Below are positions 35,897 to 43,959 of a stretch of 64,000 nt of DNA, in pieces. A model generated the notes under the pieces. It saw nothing but the letters and a program-made list of their open reading frames with translations. It did not search any database and was not told the DNA's origin. The translations under genes were made by a program, and so were the position numbers. The stretch spans positions 369,535 to 433,534 of the forward strand of contig NZ_SWCN01000001.1 in assembly GCF_005116575.1 (NCBI RefSeq), in the 5' to 3' direction. Source of the stretch: Desulforhopalus sp. IMCC35007 (GTDB taxonomy: Bacteria; Desulfobacterota; Desulfobulbia; Desulfobulbales; Desulfocapsaceae). Position 1 is the first letter of the stretch; the number at the start of each line of letters is the position of its first letter.

Positions 35897-38140
35897 ATGA
35901 AGCCGAAGATCTTAACCACTTGTTTTGTTGTGTTGTGCCTGGTAATGGTGCTTCCCATTGTATCATTTGGGGTGGGCGGTGAGGGTCAGGTGGAACTGTT
36001 GTCGAATCAGCCGGTTGAAAATGGGGCTGCCGTAGAGCCTGAAACAATCGTTCCCCGCAAACGATTTTTATCGAAATGGCTCCATCTTTTAGACGGTGAG
36101 GAGGAGGGTGAGCTGCACAAAAGCAGTGTTCTTGCCTTTGCTCCCAAGGTTCCTGGGGATTTGGCCCGGGTGATAAATATTGCCGGTGGAGAAAAAGGTT
36201 TTCGGGGTGTTTTTCTTGTCCTGATCAAGGTTTTCGCGGCTCTTGTGTTAGGAGGACTGGTCAATTATCTGCTTAAAAAAATGTTTAAGGTTCGTTTGCA
36301 GGCTGTAAGACATCTTGCCCCCCCTGACGGTAAGGGTGCTTCGAAGTTTGTCGCAGGGCTTCTGCGCAGTCTTCCTGAATATGCTTCATTATTTCTTTTT
36401 GCCGTTGTTGCTACTCTGATTTTTCTTCTTCTGGCACAGGGGATGTCCATTGAAGGCCGGATGATCTATCAGCTTATTCTGGGTATTATCGTGATGTATA
36501 GAGTATTTCACCTCCTCGGTGTACTGATCTTTTCACCCCACGACAAGAGTGTTCGACTCGCCAACCTCAATGACTCACTTGTCAAACCCTTGTATCTCGC
36601 GTTTACAATAATATTGACCGTTTTGGGCTCGGTTCTTCTGCTGGGTTACTGTTGTAAAGAGTTGGGCGCAAGACCTCAGACAGTATCGTGGATTGCCATT
36701 GTTCTTGGAACGGTTGTGCTGCTCATTGTTGCAGGCGTTGTTCTATTTCTGCGTAAACCGGTTTCGGATTACCTCTTAAAAGGGTCGCAGGCTGGACCGG
36801 TTAGCTGGATGCAACAACAGGGAGCACTGTTCTGGCATTTACCGGCACTGCTCTATATTGCCATTGTCTGGTTCATCTGGGTGGGGCAGGAGACTACAGG
36901 GACCGTTATGCGTAATGGCTCTTTTGTGGTCAGTGTCCTTGTCGTTCCTCTGTATTTTGTCCTCAGTTATTTCGCACGGATCTTGATTGAAGCTGTGGTT
37001 GTCTCTTTAGAACTCGGCAAGTTAGGTGCACGAGATGACAACGATGAGGATGAATTTCCCGAGGAAGAGGCGATTGATAAAAACAGTATCATTTCAAAGC
37101 GTGTCCATTCGGTTTTTCGTTTCTTCCTGATTTTTCTCCTTTTTGCATGGGTTTGTAGTCTGTGGGGTTATAACTTCCCTTTTGCGACCCAGGCCATGAA
37201 GGCCCTCTTTGAATCGCTGGTAACTGTTGCTCTCGCTCTTGTCTGTTGGCGATATGCCTCTACCTATATCGAAGCTAAAATGGTAGATACCGTTGCTGAA
37301 GTGAGCCCTGAACAGCAGGATATTGACGATGAATTCGGTGGTGCGTCACCACGGGGTCGGAGCCATACCCTGCTGCCACTTGTGCGCAAGGTGATTGGCT
37401 CGACCCTGGTCGTGATGGTTGGCTTGATTGTGGTCTCTTCACTTGGAGTAAATATTGGCCCCTTGCTTGCGGGTGCAGGGGTTCTGGGTCTTGCTGTCGG
37501 ATTTGGTGCCCAAAAACTGGTTTCAGATATCCTTTCCGGGTTCTTTTTTCTGCTCGATGATGCCTTTCGTGTGGGTGAGTATATTCAGGCGGGTAAAATA
37601 AAGGGTACGGTTGAGTCGATAACTCTTCGAAATGTACTCCTCAGGCATCACCTTGGCATGCTGCAAGTTGTTCCCCATAGCGATCTCGGTGCTGTGACCA
37701 ACTATATGAGAGGCGGGATTGTCATAAAATTCCCCCTTGAATTCCCGTATGATACTGATATCGATAAGGTGCGGAAAATAATCAAAAAGGTCGGCCAGGA
37801 GATGTTGGTTGATGAAGAGCTGGGTGATGGCTTCATTCAGCCGCTAAAATCCCAGGGAGTTAATGAAATTACAAATTCTGTTATGGTCATCCGGGTTAAA
37901 TTCACGGCCAAACCTGGTAAACAGTTTCTCATTAAACGTGAGGCATTTCGCCGTATCACGGAAGCCTTGGGTGCAAAAGATATCCACTATGCCCACCGCA
38001 AAGTAATTGTCGATTTCCCTTCAGATTCAACTGATCTGGCCTACGACCAACAGTTGAAAAGAAAGGCTCTTGAGGCTGGTGCCGCATCAGTTGTTATCGA
38101 AGAGTCCCTGGCCCCCAAAGAAGAAGAGCCAAAGGAGTAG
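35897..38140 (+). CDS. MscS-family mechanosensitive channel, large type
   Basis: 747 residues. A signal peptide (about 1-26) precedes a periplasmic segment, about ten transmembrane helices and the MscS core near 490-710. The pore helix is GPLLAGAGVLGLAVGFGAQKLVSDILSGFF, followed by the beta domain with DDAFRVGEYI and the conserved LRNVLLR. The C-terminus is an acidic cytoplasmic tail (EEEPKE). Large members (MscK/YbdG/YnaI-like) release ions under osmotic downshift. AGGAG precedes the ATG. It stands alone. Confidence 0.88.
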   Translation: MKPKILTTCFVVLCLVMVLPIVSFGVGGEGQVELLSNQPVENGAAVEPETIVPRKRFLSKWLHLLDGEEEGELHKSSVLAFAPKVPGDLARVINIAGGEKGFRGVFLVLIKVFAALVLGGLVNYLLKKMFKVRLQAVRHLAPPDGKGASKFVAGLLRSLPEYASLFLFAVVATLIFLLLAQGMSIEGRMIYQLILGIIVMYRVFHLLGVLIFSPHDKSVRLANLNDSLVKPLYLAFTIILTVLGSVLLLGYCCKELGARPQTVSWIAIVLGTVVLLIVAGVVLFLRKPVSDYLLKGSQAGPVSWMQQQGALFWHLPALLYIAIVWFIWVGQETTGTVMRNGSFVVSVLVVPLYFVLSYFARILIEAVVVSLELGKLGARDDNDEDEFPEEEAIDKNSIISKRVHSVFRFFLIFLLFAWVCSLWGYNFPFATQAMKALFESLVTVALALVCWRYASTYIEAKMVDTVAEVSPEQQDIDDEFGGASPRGRSHTLLPLVRKVIGSTLVVMVGLIVVSSLGVNIGPLLAGAGVLGLAVGFGAQKLVSDILSGFFFLLDDAFRVGEYIQAGKIKGTVESITLRNVLLRHHLGMLQVVPHSDLGAVTNYMRGGIVIKFPLEFPYDTDIDKVRKIIKKVGQEMLVDEELGDGFIQPLKSQGVNEITNSVMVIRVKFTAKPGKQFLIKREAFRRITEALGAKDIHYAHRKVIVDFPSDSTDLAYDQQLKRKALEAGAASVVIEESLAPKEEEPKE

Positions 38141-38309
38141 TTTTTTCTTTAGGTCTTACATGATAAAAAAATGGTGGGATGTTCGAAGAAAGACACAGGG
38201 TTGGGCTACTTTGCAGCAAGAGACATTTGTTCTGCCGTTTGCCCTGAATCGCAACGGGTGGTTTCCTGTGGCCCTTTTTTTTAAAGGATGGTGAGCGGTT
38301 TCAAGGAAG

Positions 38310-38675
38310 TCATGGCATTGTAATTGTCATTGTTTTGCCACCGTACAGGTGTACAGAGTCATGGGCGCGAAGGGTGACTTCCTTGATGTCTATAGGTATC
38401 TTTACATGGGAGAGACTGCGGGTAAAGGGTTGTTCGGCTACATGAGGGTGGTGCAGAGTCCGGGTTGCAAGAAGATTGCCGTTCTGGTCCCTGATCTCCC
38501 AGCTGTCGGCGTAGTGGTCCCAGCCCTCATCTGCGTGGTACACCGTCACTTCAAAATTAAAGGTTCCGTCGCTTTGTTTTGTCACTTTTACATCGGTGAT
38601 ATCTGCCTTTCCGGCATAGAGGCTTGCTGGCAGGAATAATACAAGAAGAAGGAGAAGGTGTAATATGCAGTTCAT
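38310..38675 (-). CDS. Secreted hypothetical protein, 121 residues
   Basis: From ATG 38675 (MNCILHLLLLLVLFLPASLYA) it begins with a clear signal peptide cleaved after ASLYA; the longer frame to 38780 overlaps the macro-domain gene and hides the signal. The mature part is a small beta-rich domain with conserved-looking motifs GWDHYADSWEIRD and LHHPHVAEQPFTRSL, so it is probably periplasmic. I have the impression of a widespread uncharacterised family but cannot name a function. Confidence 0.65.
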   Translation of the reverse strand: MNCILHLLLLLVLFLPASLYAGKADITDVKVTKQSDGTFNFEVTVYHADEGWDHYADSWEIRDQNGNLLATRTLHHPHVAEQPFTRSLSHVKIPIDIKEVTLRAHDSVHLYGGKTMTITMP

Positions 38676-38769
38676 GGTTTTTCCCTGGCTGGTCGTGCAA
38701 ATGTGCAAATAATCGGCTGGATACTTGTCCGATTTTTTTTTTGATATCACTGCCATCCTACACCACAAA

Positions 38770-39240
38770 TTAATGGACAAAATTTACTAAGGTGTGGTGT
38801 TCGCCGTCGAGTTCCTGATTTATAATATTATGAATTTTCTCCCAGTCACCGCCTGCAAGGCCGGCTCCAATTTTCGGGTAAGCTATACGTTTTCCAGCAA
38901 ATTCTTTCTTTATTCTTTTAAAAAGCTGCTGAACTGCCGAGTAATCGACGAGAGGTGGCGTACCAGAGTATTGGAATTGGGTATATCCGTTAACAATGGT
39001 TATGGGGTGATCATTTTCTATTACGCTGGCTGATGAAAAGTAGCCGAGCTTGTTTCTGTCTCCCTTGGTGGTTAAAAGATCTGCTGCATAGGCTTCGGGG
39101 AACTGAAGTTGTATAGCATGAGCGATTCCTGCGGACATTGTGCAAAAGCAGTTACATCCATGGACAATCACGTCAAATTCGCCCTGTATTGCAAGGGCGA
39201 TGAGGTCCCCGTCGATCGTTCGGTTTTGAGTCAATCCCAC
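38770..39240 (-). CDS. Macro-domain protein (ADP-ribose-phosphate type)
   Basis: 156 residues from a GTG at 39240 with AAAGGA upstream. The macro-domain features are DVIVHGCNCFCTMSAGIAHAI (ADP-ribose binding, Asn/Cys loop) and AYPKIGAGLAGGDWEKI (phosphate loop). This is the Poa1-like ADP-ribose-1''-phosphatase/deacylase pattern. Cytoplasmic. It starts one base after the stop of the DsbA-like selenoprotein gene, so the two are cotranscribed. Confidence 0.85.
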   Translation of the reverse strand: MGLTQNRTIDGDLIALAIQGEFDVIVHGCNCFCTMSAGIAHAIQLQFPEAYAADLLTTKGDRNKLGYFSSASVIENDHPITIVNGYTQFQYSGTPPLVDYSAVQQLFKRIKKEFAGKRIAYPKIGAGLAGGDWEKIHNIINQELDGEHHTLVNFVH

Positions 39241-39241
39241 T

Positions 39242-39868
39242 TTATTTATCCTTTTTAAGAGGTGTGTCGTATAGTTTGACTAACTCCTCAAGAGTTTCGT
39301 AGCTTTGAGCCCCGGTGAGTTTATGGTGCCCCATAATAAAGGTTGGTACCGCAGTGATCTGTTTGAACCTTGACTCAGCCCAGTCAAAATCGACCTTCTC
39401 TGCATAACTTCTGGTCATGAGAACTTCTTGGGCTTTTCCCTTGTTGAGTCCTGATTTCTCTGCAAGACGTAAGAGTTCAGGGATTTTAGCGAGATTAATA
39501 CCATCTGCAAAGTAGGCATGAAAAGCGTTCAGGTGAAAAGTGTCACCTTGCCCTTGATCCTCAGCCCACAGTCCAAGCTCCTGAGCCAGTCGGGTGTTGT
39601 AGGTCATGGTTCTGGCATTAAACGGTAAGTCGAGACTTTTCGCTGTTTTTTGCAGCTCAGCCACCATGATGCTGATTCTCTCTGTTGTCGTGTTGAACAT
39701 ATCACTCAGTAAGATACCTTCCTCAGGAGTCTCGGGATGGAGCGGAAAGGTTCGCCACTTTACCGTCAGATTAAATTTTTTCTGCAGTTTTTCAATACGC
39801 CCGGTAATGAAGTAACAGTAGGGTCAGATATAATCTGAAAATATTTCCAGTACCTTGGTTTCTGTCAT
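39242..39868 (-). CDS. DsbA/FrnE-like oxidoreductase with in-frame UGA (probable selenocysteine)
   Basis: The frame from ATG 39868 reads MTETKVLEIFSDYI, then TGA (39824-39826, codon 15), then PYCYFITGRIEKL, and runs on without another stop to 39242. In FrnE/DsbA-family thiol oxidoreductases this position is the first Cys of the C-P-x-C active site (SDYICPxC). The TGA therefore replaces exactly the redox Cys, giving UPYC. The total of 208 residues is the normal family length, and the C-terminal half has the cis-Pro loop ITAVPTFIMG. A stem-loop with a GG-containing loop lies about 20 bases after the UGA, where bacterial SECIS elements sit. An automatic caller would start at ATG 39700 and lose the active site. 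Confidence 0.8.
39791..39811 (-). promoter_or_regulatory. Candidate bacterial SECIS element
   Basis: On the minus strand TTCATTAC and GTATTGAA pair with one mismatch around loop CGGGC. The stem begins 12 bases after the UGA codon and the loop about 20 bases after it. Distance and loop G residues fit bacterial SECIS hairpins, which bind SelB. Confidence 0.5.
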
Positions 39869-40130
39869 GGTCTATCCATTATAATTATTTTACAATCGTC
39901 AGCGCCTGCTGGCCCTATTTCTGAACAGCTTCAATTGCTTGCAATCACCTCACAGTTATTACAACGGTGAAGGTGATGCCTTGACTATGGGCTCGGCGGG
40001 TTAAAGAAAAGTAACGCCTGTCTCCCTGCAACAACACTAAGTCTGCAATGGCTGGATATCAATATGCCGGGTTATATAAGAACTTGGCTCGAGGCAGAGC
40101 AGAAGGGGAAAACTGGAGATTGTCGAGGCG

Positions 40131-40598
40131 TTATTGGGTGATTTTGTTGTACCTGGTGAGGATGCGATCAAGGGCATTGGCAAAAGTCTGCAGGTCTTTT
40201 TTATTCAGCGGGGGTGGCCCGCCTGTGTCCATGCCGTTTGCCCGGAGGTTGTCCATAAAATCACGCATGCTCAGGCGATCGGCAATATTTTCTTTGGTAT
40301 AGAGCTGTCCTCTGGGATTTAGAGCCTGACAGCCTTTTTCAATGACTTCTGCTGCAAGTGGGATATCACTGGTGATCACAAGGTCGTGTTGTTCTAGCCG
40401 TTCAACGATGTAATGGTCGGCAACGTCATCGCCTGAGGGGACGACGAGGGTGCTAATGAGCTTTGAGGGTGGAGTGCGTATTGGTCTGTTTGCAACGAGT
40501 GTAACCTCTGTTTTTGTCCTTTCGGCGGCGCGAAAGAGTATTTCTTTTGCGCCTGCAGGACAGGCATCCGCGTCCACCCAGATTATTATTCTTCGCAT
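40131..40598 (-). CDS. YaiI/YqxD-family (DUF188) protein
   Basis: 155 residues from ATG 40598 ([20 protein letters not shown]), the typical start. The longer frame to 40649 reads through the upstream terminator. Conserved Asp residues ([23 protein letters not shown]) indicate a PIN-like nuclease fold; the biological role is unknown. The C-terminus [25 protein letters not shown] is also typical. Confidence 0.88.
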   Translation of the reverse strand: MRRIIIWVDADACPAGAKEILFRAAERTKTEVTLVANRPIRTPPSKLISTLVVPSGDDVADHYIVERLEQHDLVITSDIPLAAEVIEKGCQALNPRGQLYTKENIADRLSMRDFMDNLRANGMDTGGPPPLNKKDLQTFANALDRILTRYNKITQ

Positions 40599-40608
40599 AT
40601 ATGCACAG

Positions 40609-40663
40609 AAAAAAACCTCCCGATAGTATCGCACCAACATCAGGTACAATGTCCGGGAGGTTT
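40609..40663 (-). terminator. Terminator of the small zinc-ribbon gene
   Basis: On the minus strand AAACCTCCCG and CGGGAGGTTT close a long stem, followed by seven T. It lies 33 bp after the 40696 stop and ends just before the YaiI start. Confidence 0.7.
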
Positions 40664-40695
40664 AAGGAGCTGATCTGAGGCCAAAAAGCGAGAAG

Positions 40696-40866
40696 CTATT
40701 CTTCGTAGCCTTTGCCGTTACAGGTAGGACAGGTTTGGTCTGGAGTGCATTGCATGTCATCTGCGCCGTCGCCTGAGCCACTCCACTCTGAGCTGGTCTC
40801 ACAAACACCTTCTATGATTTTTTTGCCTTGACATGTTGGGCATGGTGGACGATTTTCTACGGTCAT
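40696..40866 (-). CDS. Small double-CxxC (zinc-ribbon-like) protein, 56 residues
   Basis: The ATG at 40866 follows AAAGGAG, and the gene is followed by a strong terminator. The product begins MTVENRPPCPTCQGKK and ends DQTCPTCNGKGYEE. The two CPTCxGK knuckles resemble half of the DnaJ cysteine-rich domain and could share one zinc. Between them are about 30 Ser/Gly/Asp-rich residues with two more Cys. Cytoplasmic; function unknown. Confidence 0.7.
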   Translation of the reverse strand: MTVENRPPCPTCQGKKIIEGVCETSSEWSGSGDGADDMQCTPDQTCPTCNGKGYEE

Positions 40867-40914
40867 CTAATTCTCCTTTAACATGGGTATGGGTTGGTTG
40901 CTACAATATACTCT

Positions 40915-41094
40915 TTAAGGTTTTTCTTCCTCAATATAGTCTTTTAGTTTTTTGAGCAACGAGTCAGGAAGTTCCCGGTTATACATAAATGCCTCGGCTT
41001 CCTCGCCGCTGATTTGCTCTTTAATTTCGAGAGGGAGCGAACGAAGTACAGCTACTCTTTGGGGATCCGGTTTTTCTTTTTTTTCACTGTCCAT
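40915..41094 (-). CDS. Small hypothetical protein, 59 residues
   Basis: MDSEKKEKPDPQRVAVLRSL onward, ending KLKDYIEEEKP. It is a charged, helical, soluble protein with AGGG before the ATG. It is codirectional with the zinc-ribbon gene 48 bp downstream, and the two may form an operon. No family recognised. Confidence 0.5.
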   Translation of the reverse strand: MDSEKKEKPDPQRVAVLRSLPLEIKEQISGEEAEAFMYNRELPDSLLKKLKDYIEEEKP

Positions 41095-41235
41095 TATGTA
41101 CCCTCTTGTTTCTCATAACTACCGTTTTAAATTTTGGCGGAAAGTTACTTCGCCTATGCGTATAAATTGTATGTTCTTAGTGGTTCTGTCAACAGTAATG
41201 ATAGTATTTTTTGAAAAACCAGAGGAAATCAGCCA

Positions 41236-41706
41236 TTATCCCACAAAGCGATCATCGGAGCGTTTTTGTGCCACGGATTCAGCAGAGGCTTTCATCCAAC
41301 CGGAACGGCTATGCTGTACCGCGTCAAAGGATGCTATGTACGGTTTCACATCAAGCAATGGAGTGCCGTCAAGTATGTCGATACCTTTGACGGTTATCAG
41401 GTTTTTTTCTACCCCAATAAGCTCGACAATGGATAAGCCTATGTGATTAGGACGTAAAGGCGATCTTGTGGAAAAGACCCCACGGGGGGTTGTGTCCATA
41501 AACGGGACAACTGTAAGGGCAGTTCTTGCAGCTTTGTGGAAATGATACAGCAGGTAAATGTGACTAAAACCATCCAGATCGGCAAGGCCTTCTATATATT
41601 CCTGCTGGATTTCTACCGATCCGACGACGTCTTTTGCCCCTTTTGGCTGGATAGGCATATCTTCGAGAGTGGTGAAGGGCGAATGTATTGTGCCAATGGT
41701 GAGCAT
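41236..41706 (-). CDS. tRNA (t6A37) N6-methyltransferase TrmO-like
   Basis: 156 residues of the TsaA/YaeB (TrmO) beta-barrel family. Signatures: IGTIHSPF, QPKGAKDVVGSVEI, LDGFSHIYLLYHFHKA, GVFSTRSPLRPNHIGLSIVELIGV and DGTPLLDVKPYI. The family uses SAM to methylate t6A at position 37 of some tRNAs. The protein is shorter than E. coli TrmO, lacking its C-terminal extension. Some short relatives have other roles, so the reaction is likely but not certain. GAGGA precedes the ATG. Confidence 0.85.
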   Translation of the reverse strand: MLTIGTIHSPFTTLEDMPIQPKGAKDVVGSVEIQQEYIEGLADLDGFSHIYLLYHFHKAARTALTVVPFMDTTPRGVFSTRSPLRPNHIGLSIVELIGVEKNLITVKGIDILDGTPLLDVKPYIASFDAVQHSRSGWMKASAESVAQKRSDDRFVG

Positions 41707-42022
41707 GATCTTCCTCTGAAAGTAAGGGTTACAGGGGCTTCTATTGTATAACTTTTGATGCTAAGCCCCAATATCTATTGTCTAATCTATGGTATCTCAT
41801 TAGTATCACATTATAAACAATCAAACAATCAGGTCATTAAAGAGAGTGGACAATGGAAGCAGGGATTGCTCGTTACCTGTTAAAGGAAAACCTGTTGAAC
41901 AATATTAGAGAGTTAAAGTATATAAAAAGGTGTCACTTCCTGAGGTGGTTGCTTTTGAGGACTTGGATTGTCCGCTTTATACTGTTTTTTAAACAAACTG
42001 GAATTTTAAACTGGTGGGCCGG

Positions 42023-43927
42023 ATGACTATGGAGACAGAATGTTTCAATGGCGCAGGGGAGGAGCGAGGTAAAATTCAGCAGATCCTGTTGGCATTTTTT
42101 ATCTGTGGTGTGGCATGTTTATGCTACTATCTCTTTATCGTCAATACAGCTCGTGTTGATGTGGAGCTTGGAGTCACTCAGAAAAGTAACTTCGCACTGT
42201 ACTGGGCGGCTGAGGGGCAGAGCTATTCGGAAGGACGAGCGGTGTCCATACCTGTTCATCCAGGAAAAACCCACTATTCCTTTTATCTGACGAATATCTC
42301 GAAGGTGAATACACTAAGGGTAGATACCCATAGCTATGTTGGTGCGGCGACTCTACAACGTCTGGTGATACAGCAGGAAGGGTATGAACCTACAATTCTT
42401 GCCAATTCCGAAGGTTTTAAAAGATTATTGCCACTTCAACAGATAGAGTCTTCAGAGACAGGCGACGATGGTTTGAGGCTTATATCTACAGGCAGTGATC
42501 CCAATTTTGAGTTTACACTTACACCGCATTATCTGGGGATAGACAAGGTGTGGCTTTTTGTCCGCTTGCTTGTAATCTCGGTCCTCTTTTTTGTAATTTC
42601 CTATTGTTGTTCTCCACTTGTAAGTGGTCTTAACATCGTTCCCGTGCTTCTTTTTGGAGTGTGGCTTTTTATTATTACCATGGCCGGGATCAGTAAGGAA
42701 AATGTTCATCCTGACGAGTATGTGCATATTGCGGCCACTCATTACTATGCCGATCACTGGCTTCCACCCGAGATTGAAGATCCGGATATCCGTTATACCT
42801 ACAGTGTTTATGGGGTTTCCCGTCTTAACCGGGGGGAGATTTATTATGTTTTCGCGGGTAAAGCATACCAGTTTCTCCATATCTTTCAGATGCCAGCAAC
42901 ATTTGCCTACAGATTTTTTAACGTTGCTCTTTTCGGGGTGATTTTCCTGTTGTCAATTCGCAGCGTCTCTGCCCGCATAGCCGCTCTGCCCATTCTTGTC
43001 AGCTCTCAGGTATGGTACGTTTTTTCTTATTGTAATTCAGACGCCTTTGCCCTTTTTGTGGCATTTCTGGCGAGTTGGCAGCTGATTGATTCTTCTAGCC
43101 TTCTGCATCGCTATCTTAAAGGTTGCGGGGGAGGACTTCGGCTGGTGGCGCTTGTTGTCCTGCCCTTTATTCTCGGGATGCTTTTTCTGCTAAAGATGAA
43201 TTATTACCCATTCTTAGGACTCTTCTATCTTGTTTTATTCGTAAAAATTCTTTTTACAGAAGAGTATTACTGGGAGAAAAAAGATGCATTTACGCGCCTT
43301 ATCCTTATATCTATTCTTGGCTTGGGATTTCTGGGGGTACGAATTGTAGCGGACCATGCGATAAATGGTATGGACAGAAGCGCAAAAATTGAGCAGCTTC
43401 GTGAGACACTGGCCGATGTCAAATATAAACGGACCTCTCCCCTTGAGGAGATGGGACCTACTATGTATCTAAAAGATAAGGGTGCTACGTTCAAAGATTT
43501 ACTTTCTCGCTATCATTGGGATATTAAATCGTTCGCTTCGAGCTTCGGGGTGTTTGGTTATACTGACATCGTGAGCCCGCATCACTACTATACCATGGTC
43601 AAATGGGCGGGTACTGCACTGGTTGCCTACATTCTTTTGTTGAGTTTTTTAAGGGGAGGGCTGGTTGGTGCCGGAATTACCATTGTTGTTTGCGCTCTGT
43701 CGGTACTTTTAATCCTTGCTGGAATGTACCATTGCTGGGTTTTTGATTTTCAGCCCCAGGGTCGGTATTTTTTCCCTATTCTTCCAATGTTTGCAGTCGT
43801 GTTGGGCAGTAATCTCAAGGCCTTTGATGGCGGAATTTTAGTCTTTTTTGTGAGCGTAATGTGCATCCTTGGCTTGTATAGTTTTATGTTCCAGGGACTT
43901 CTCAGAATTCCTAAGATTCCTTTTTAA
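42023..43927 (+). CDS. GT-C-like membrane protein (DUF2142-like) of the polysaccharide cluster
   Basis: About 634 residues; the start may be ATG 42023 or 42029, and a GTG at 42014 is in frame. TM1 (about 17-37) is followed by a periplasmic beta-rich domain (to about 175) and about ten further helices. The motif SKENVHPDEYVHIAATHYYAD after the second helix has the acidic DE pair typical of GT-C glycosyltransferases. It probably transfers a lipid-linked sugar in the periplasm; the substrate is unknown. It heads the cluster of surface-polysaccharide genes. Confidence 0.65.
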   Translation: MTMETECFNGAGEERGKIQQILLAFFICGVACLCYYLFIVNTARVDVELGVTQKSNFALYWAAEGQSYSEGRAVSIPVHPGKTHYSFYLTNISKVNTLRVDTHSYVGAATLQRLVIQQEGYEPTILANSEGFKRLLPLQQIESSETGDDGLRLISTGSDPNFEFTLTPHYLGIDKVWLFVRLLVISVLFFVISYCCSPLVSGLNIVPVLLFGVWLFIITMAGISKENVHPDEYVHIAATHYYADHWLPPEIEDPDIRYTYSVYGVSRLNRGEIYYVFAGKAYQFLHIFQMPATFAYRFFNVALFGVIFLLSIRSVSARIAALPILVSSQVWYVFSYCNSDAFALFVAFLASWQLIDSSSLLHRYLKGCGGGLRLVALVVLPFILGMLFLLKMNYYPFLGLFYLVLFVKILFTEEYYWEKKDAFTRLILISILGLGFLGVRIVADHAINGMDRSAKIEQLRETLADVKYKRTSPLEEMGPTMYLKDKGATFKDLLSRYHWDIKSFASSFGVFGYTDIVSPHHYYTMVKWAGTALVAYILLLSFLRGGLVGAGITIVVCALSVLLILAGMYHCWVFDFQPQGRYFFPILPMFAVVLGSNLKAFDGGILVFFVSVMCILGLYSFMFQGLLRIPKIPF

Positions 43928-43959
43928 TCGTTGTATTTTCATAAAAACAATAATGTGTA

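Noticed and set aside
39242..39700. DsbA-like protein starting at ATG 39700
   Set aside because: This start removes the active-site region; the same frame upstream encodes the missing N-terminus through a single TGA, so a selenocysteine reading is preferred.
41849..41864. TGGAAGCAGGGATTGC as a sigma-54 promoter before the polysaccharide cluster
   Set aside because: The GG-to-GC distance is one base too long, which sigma-54 promoters do not tolerate.
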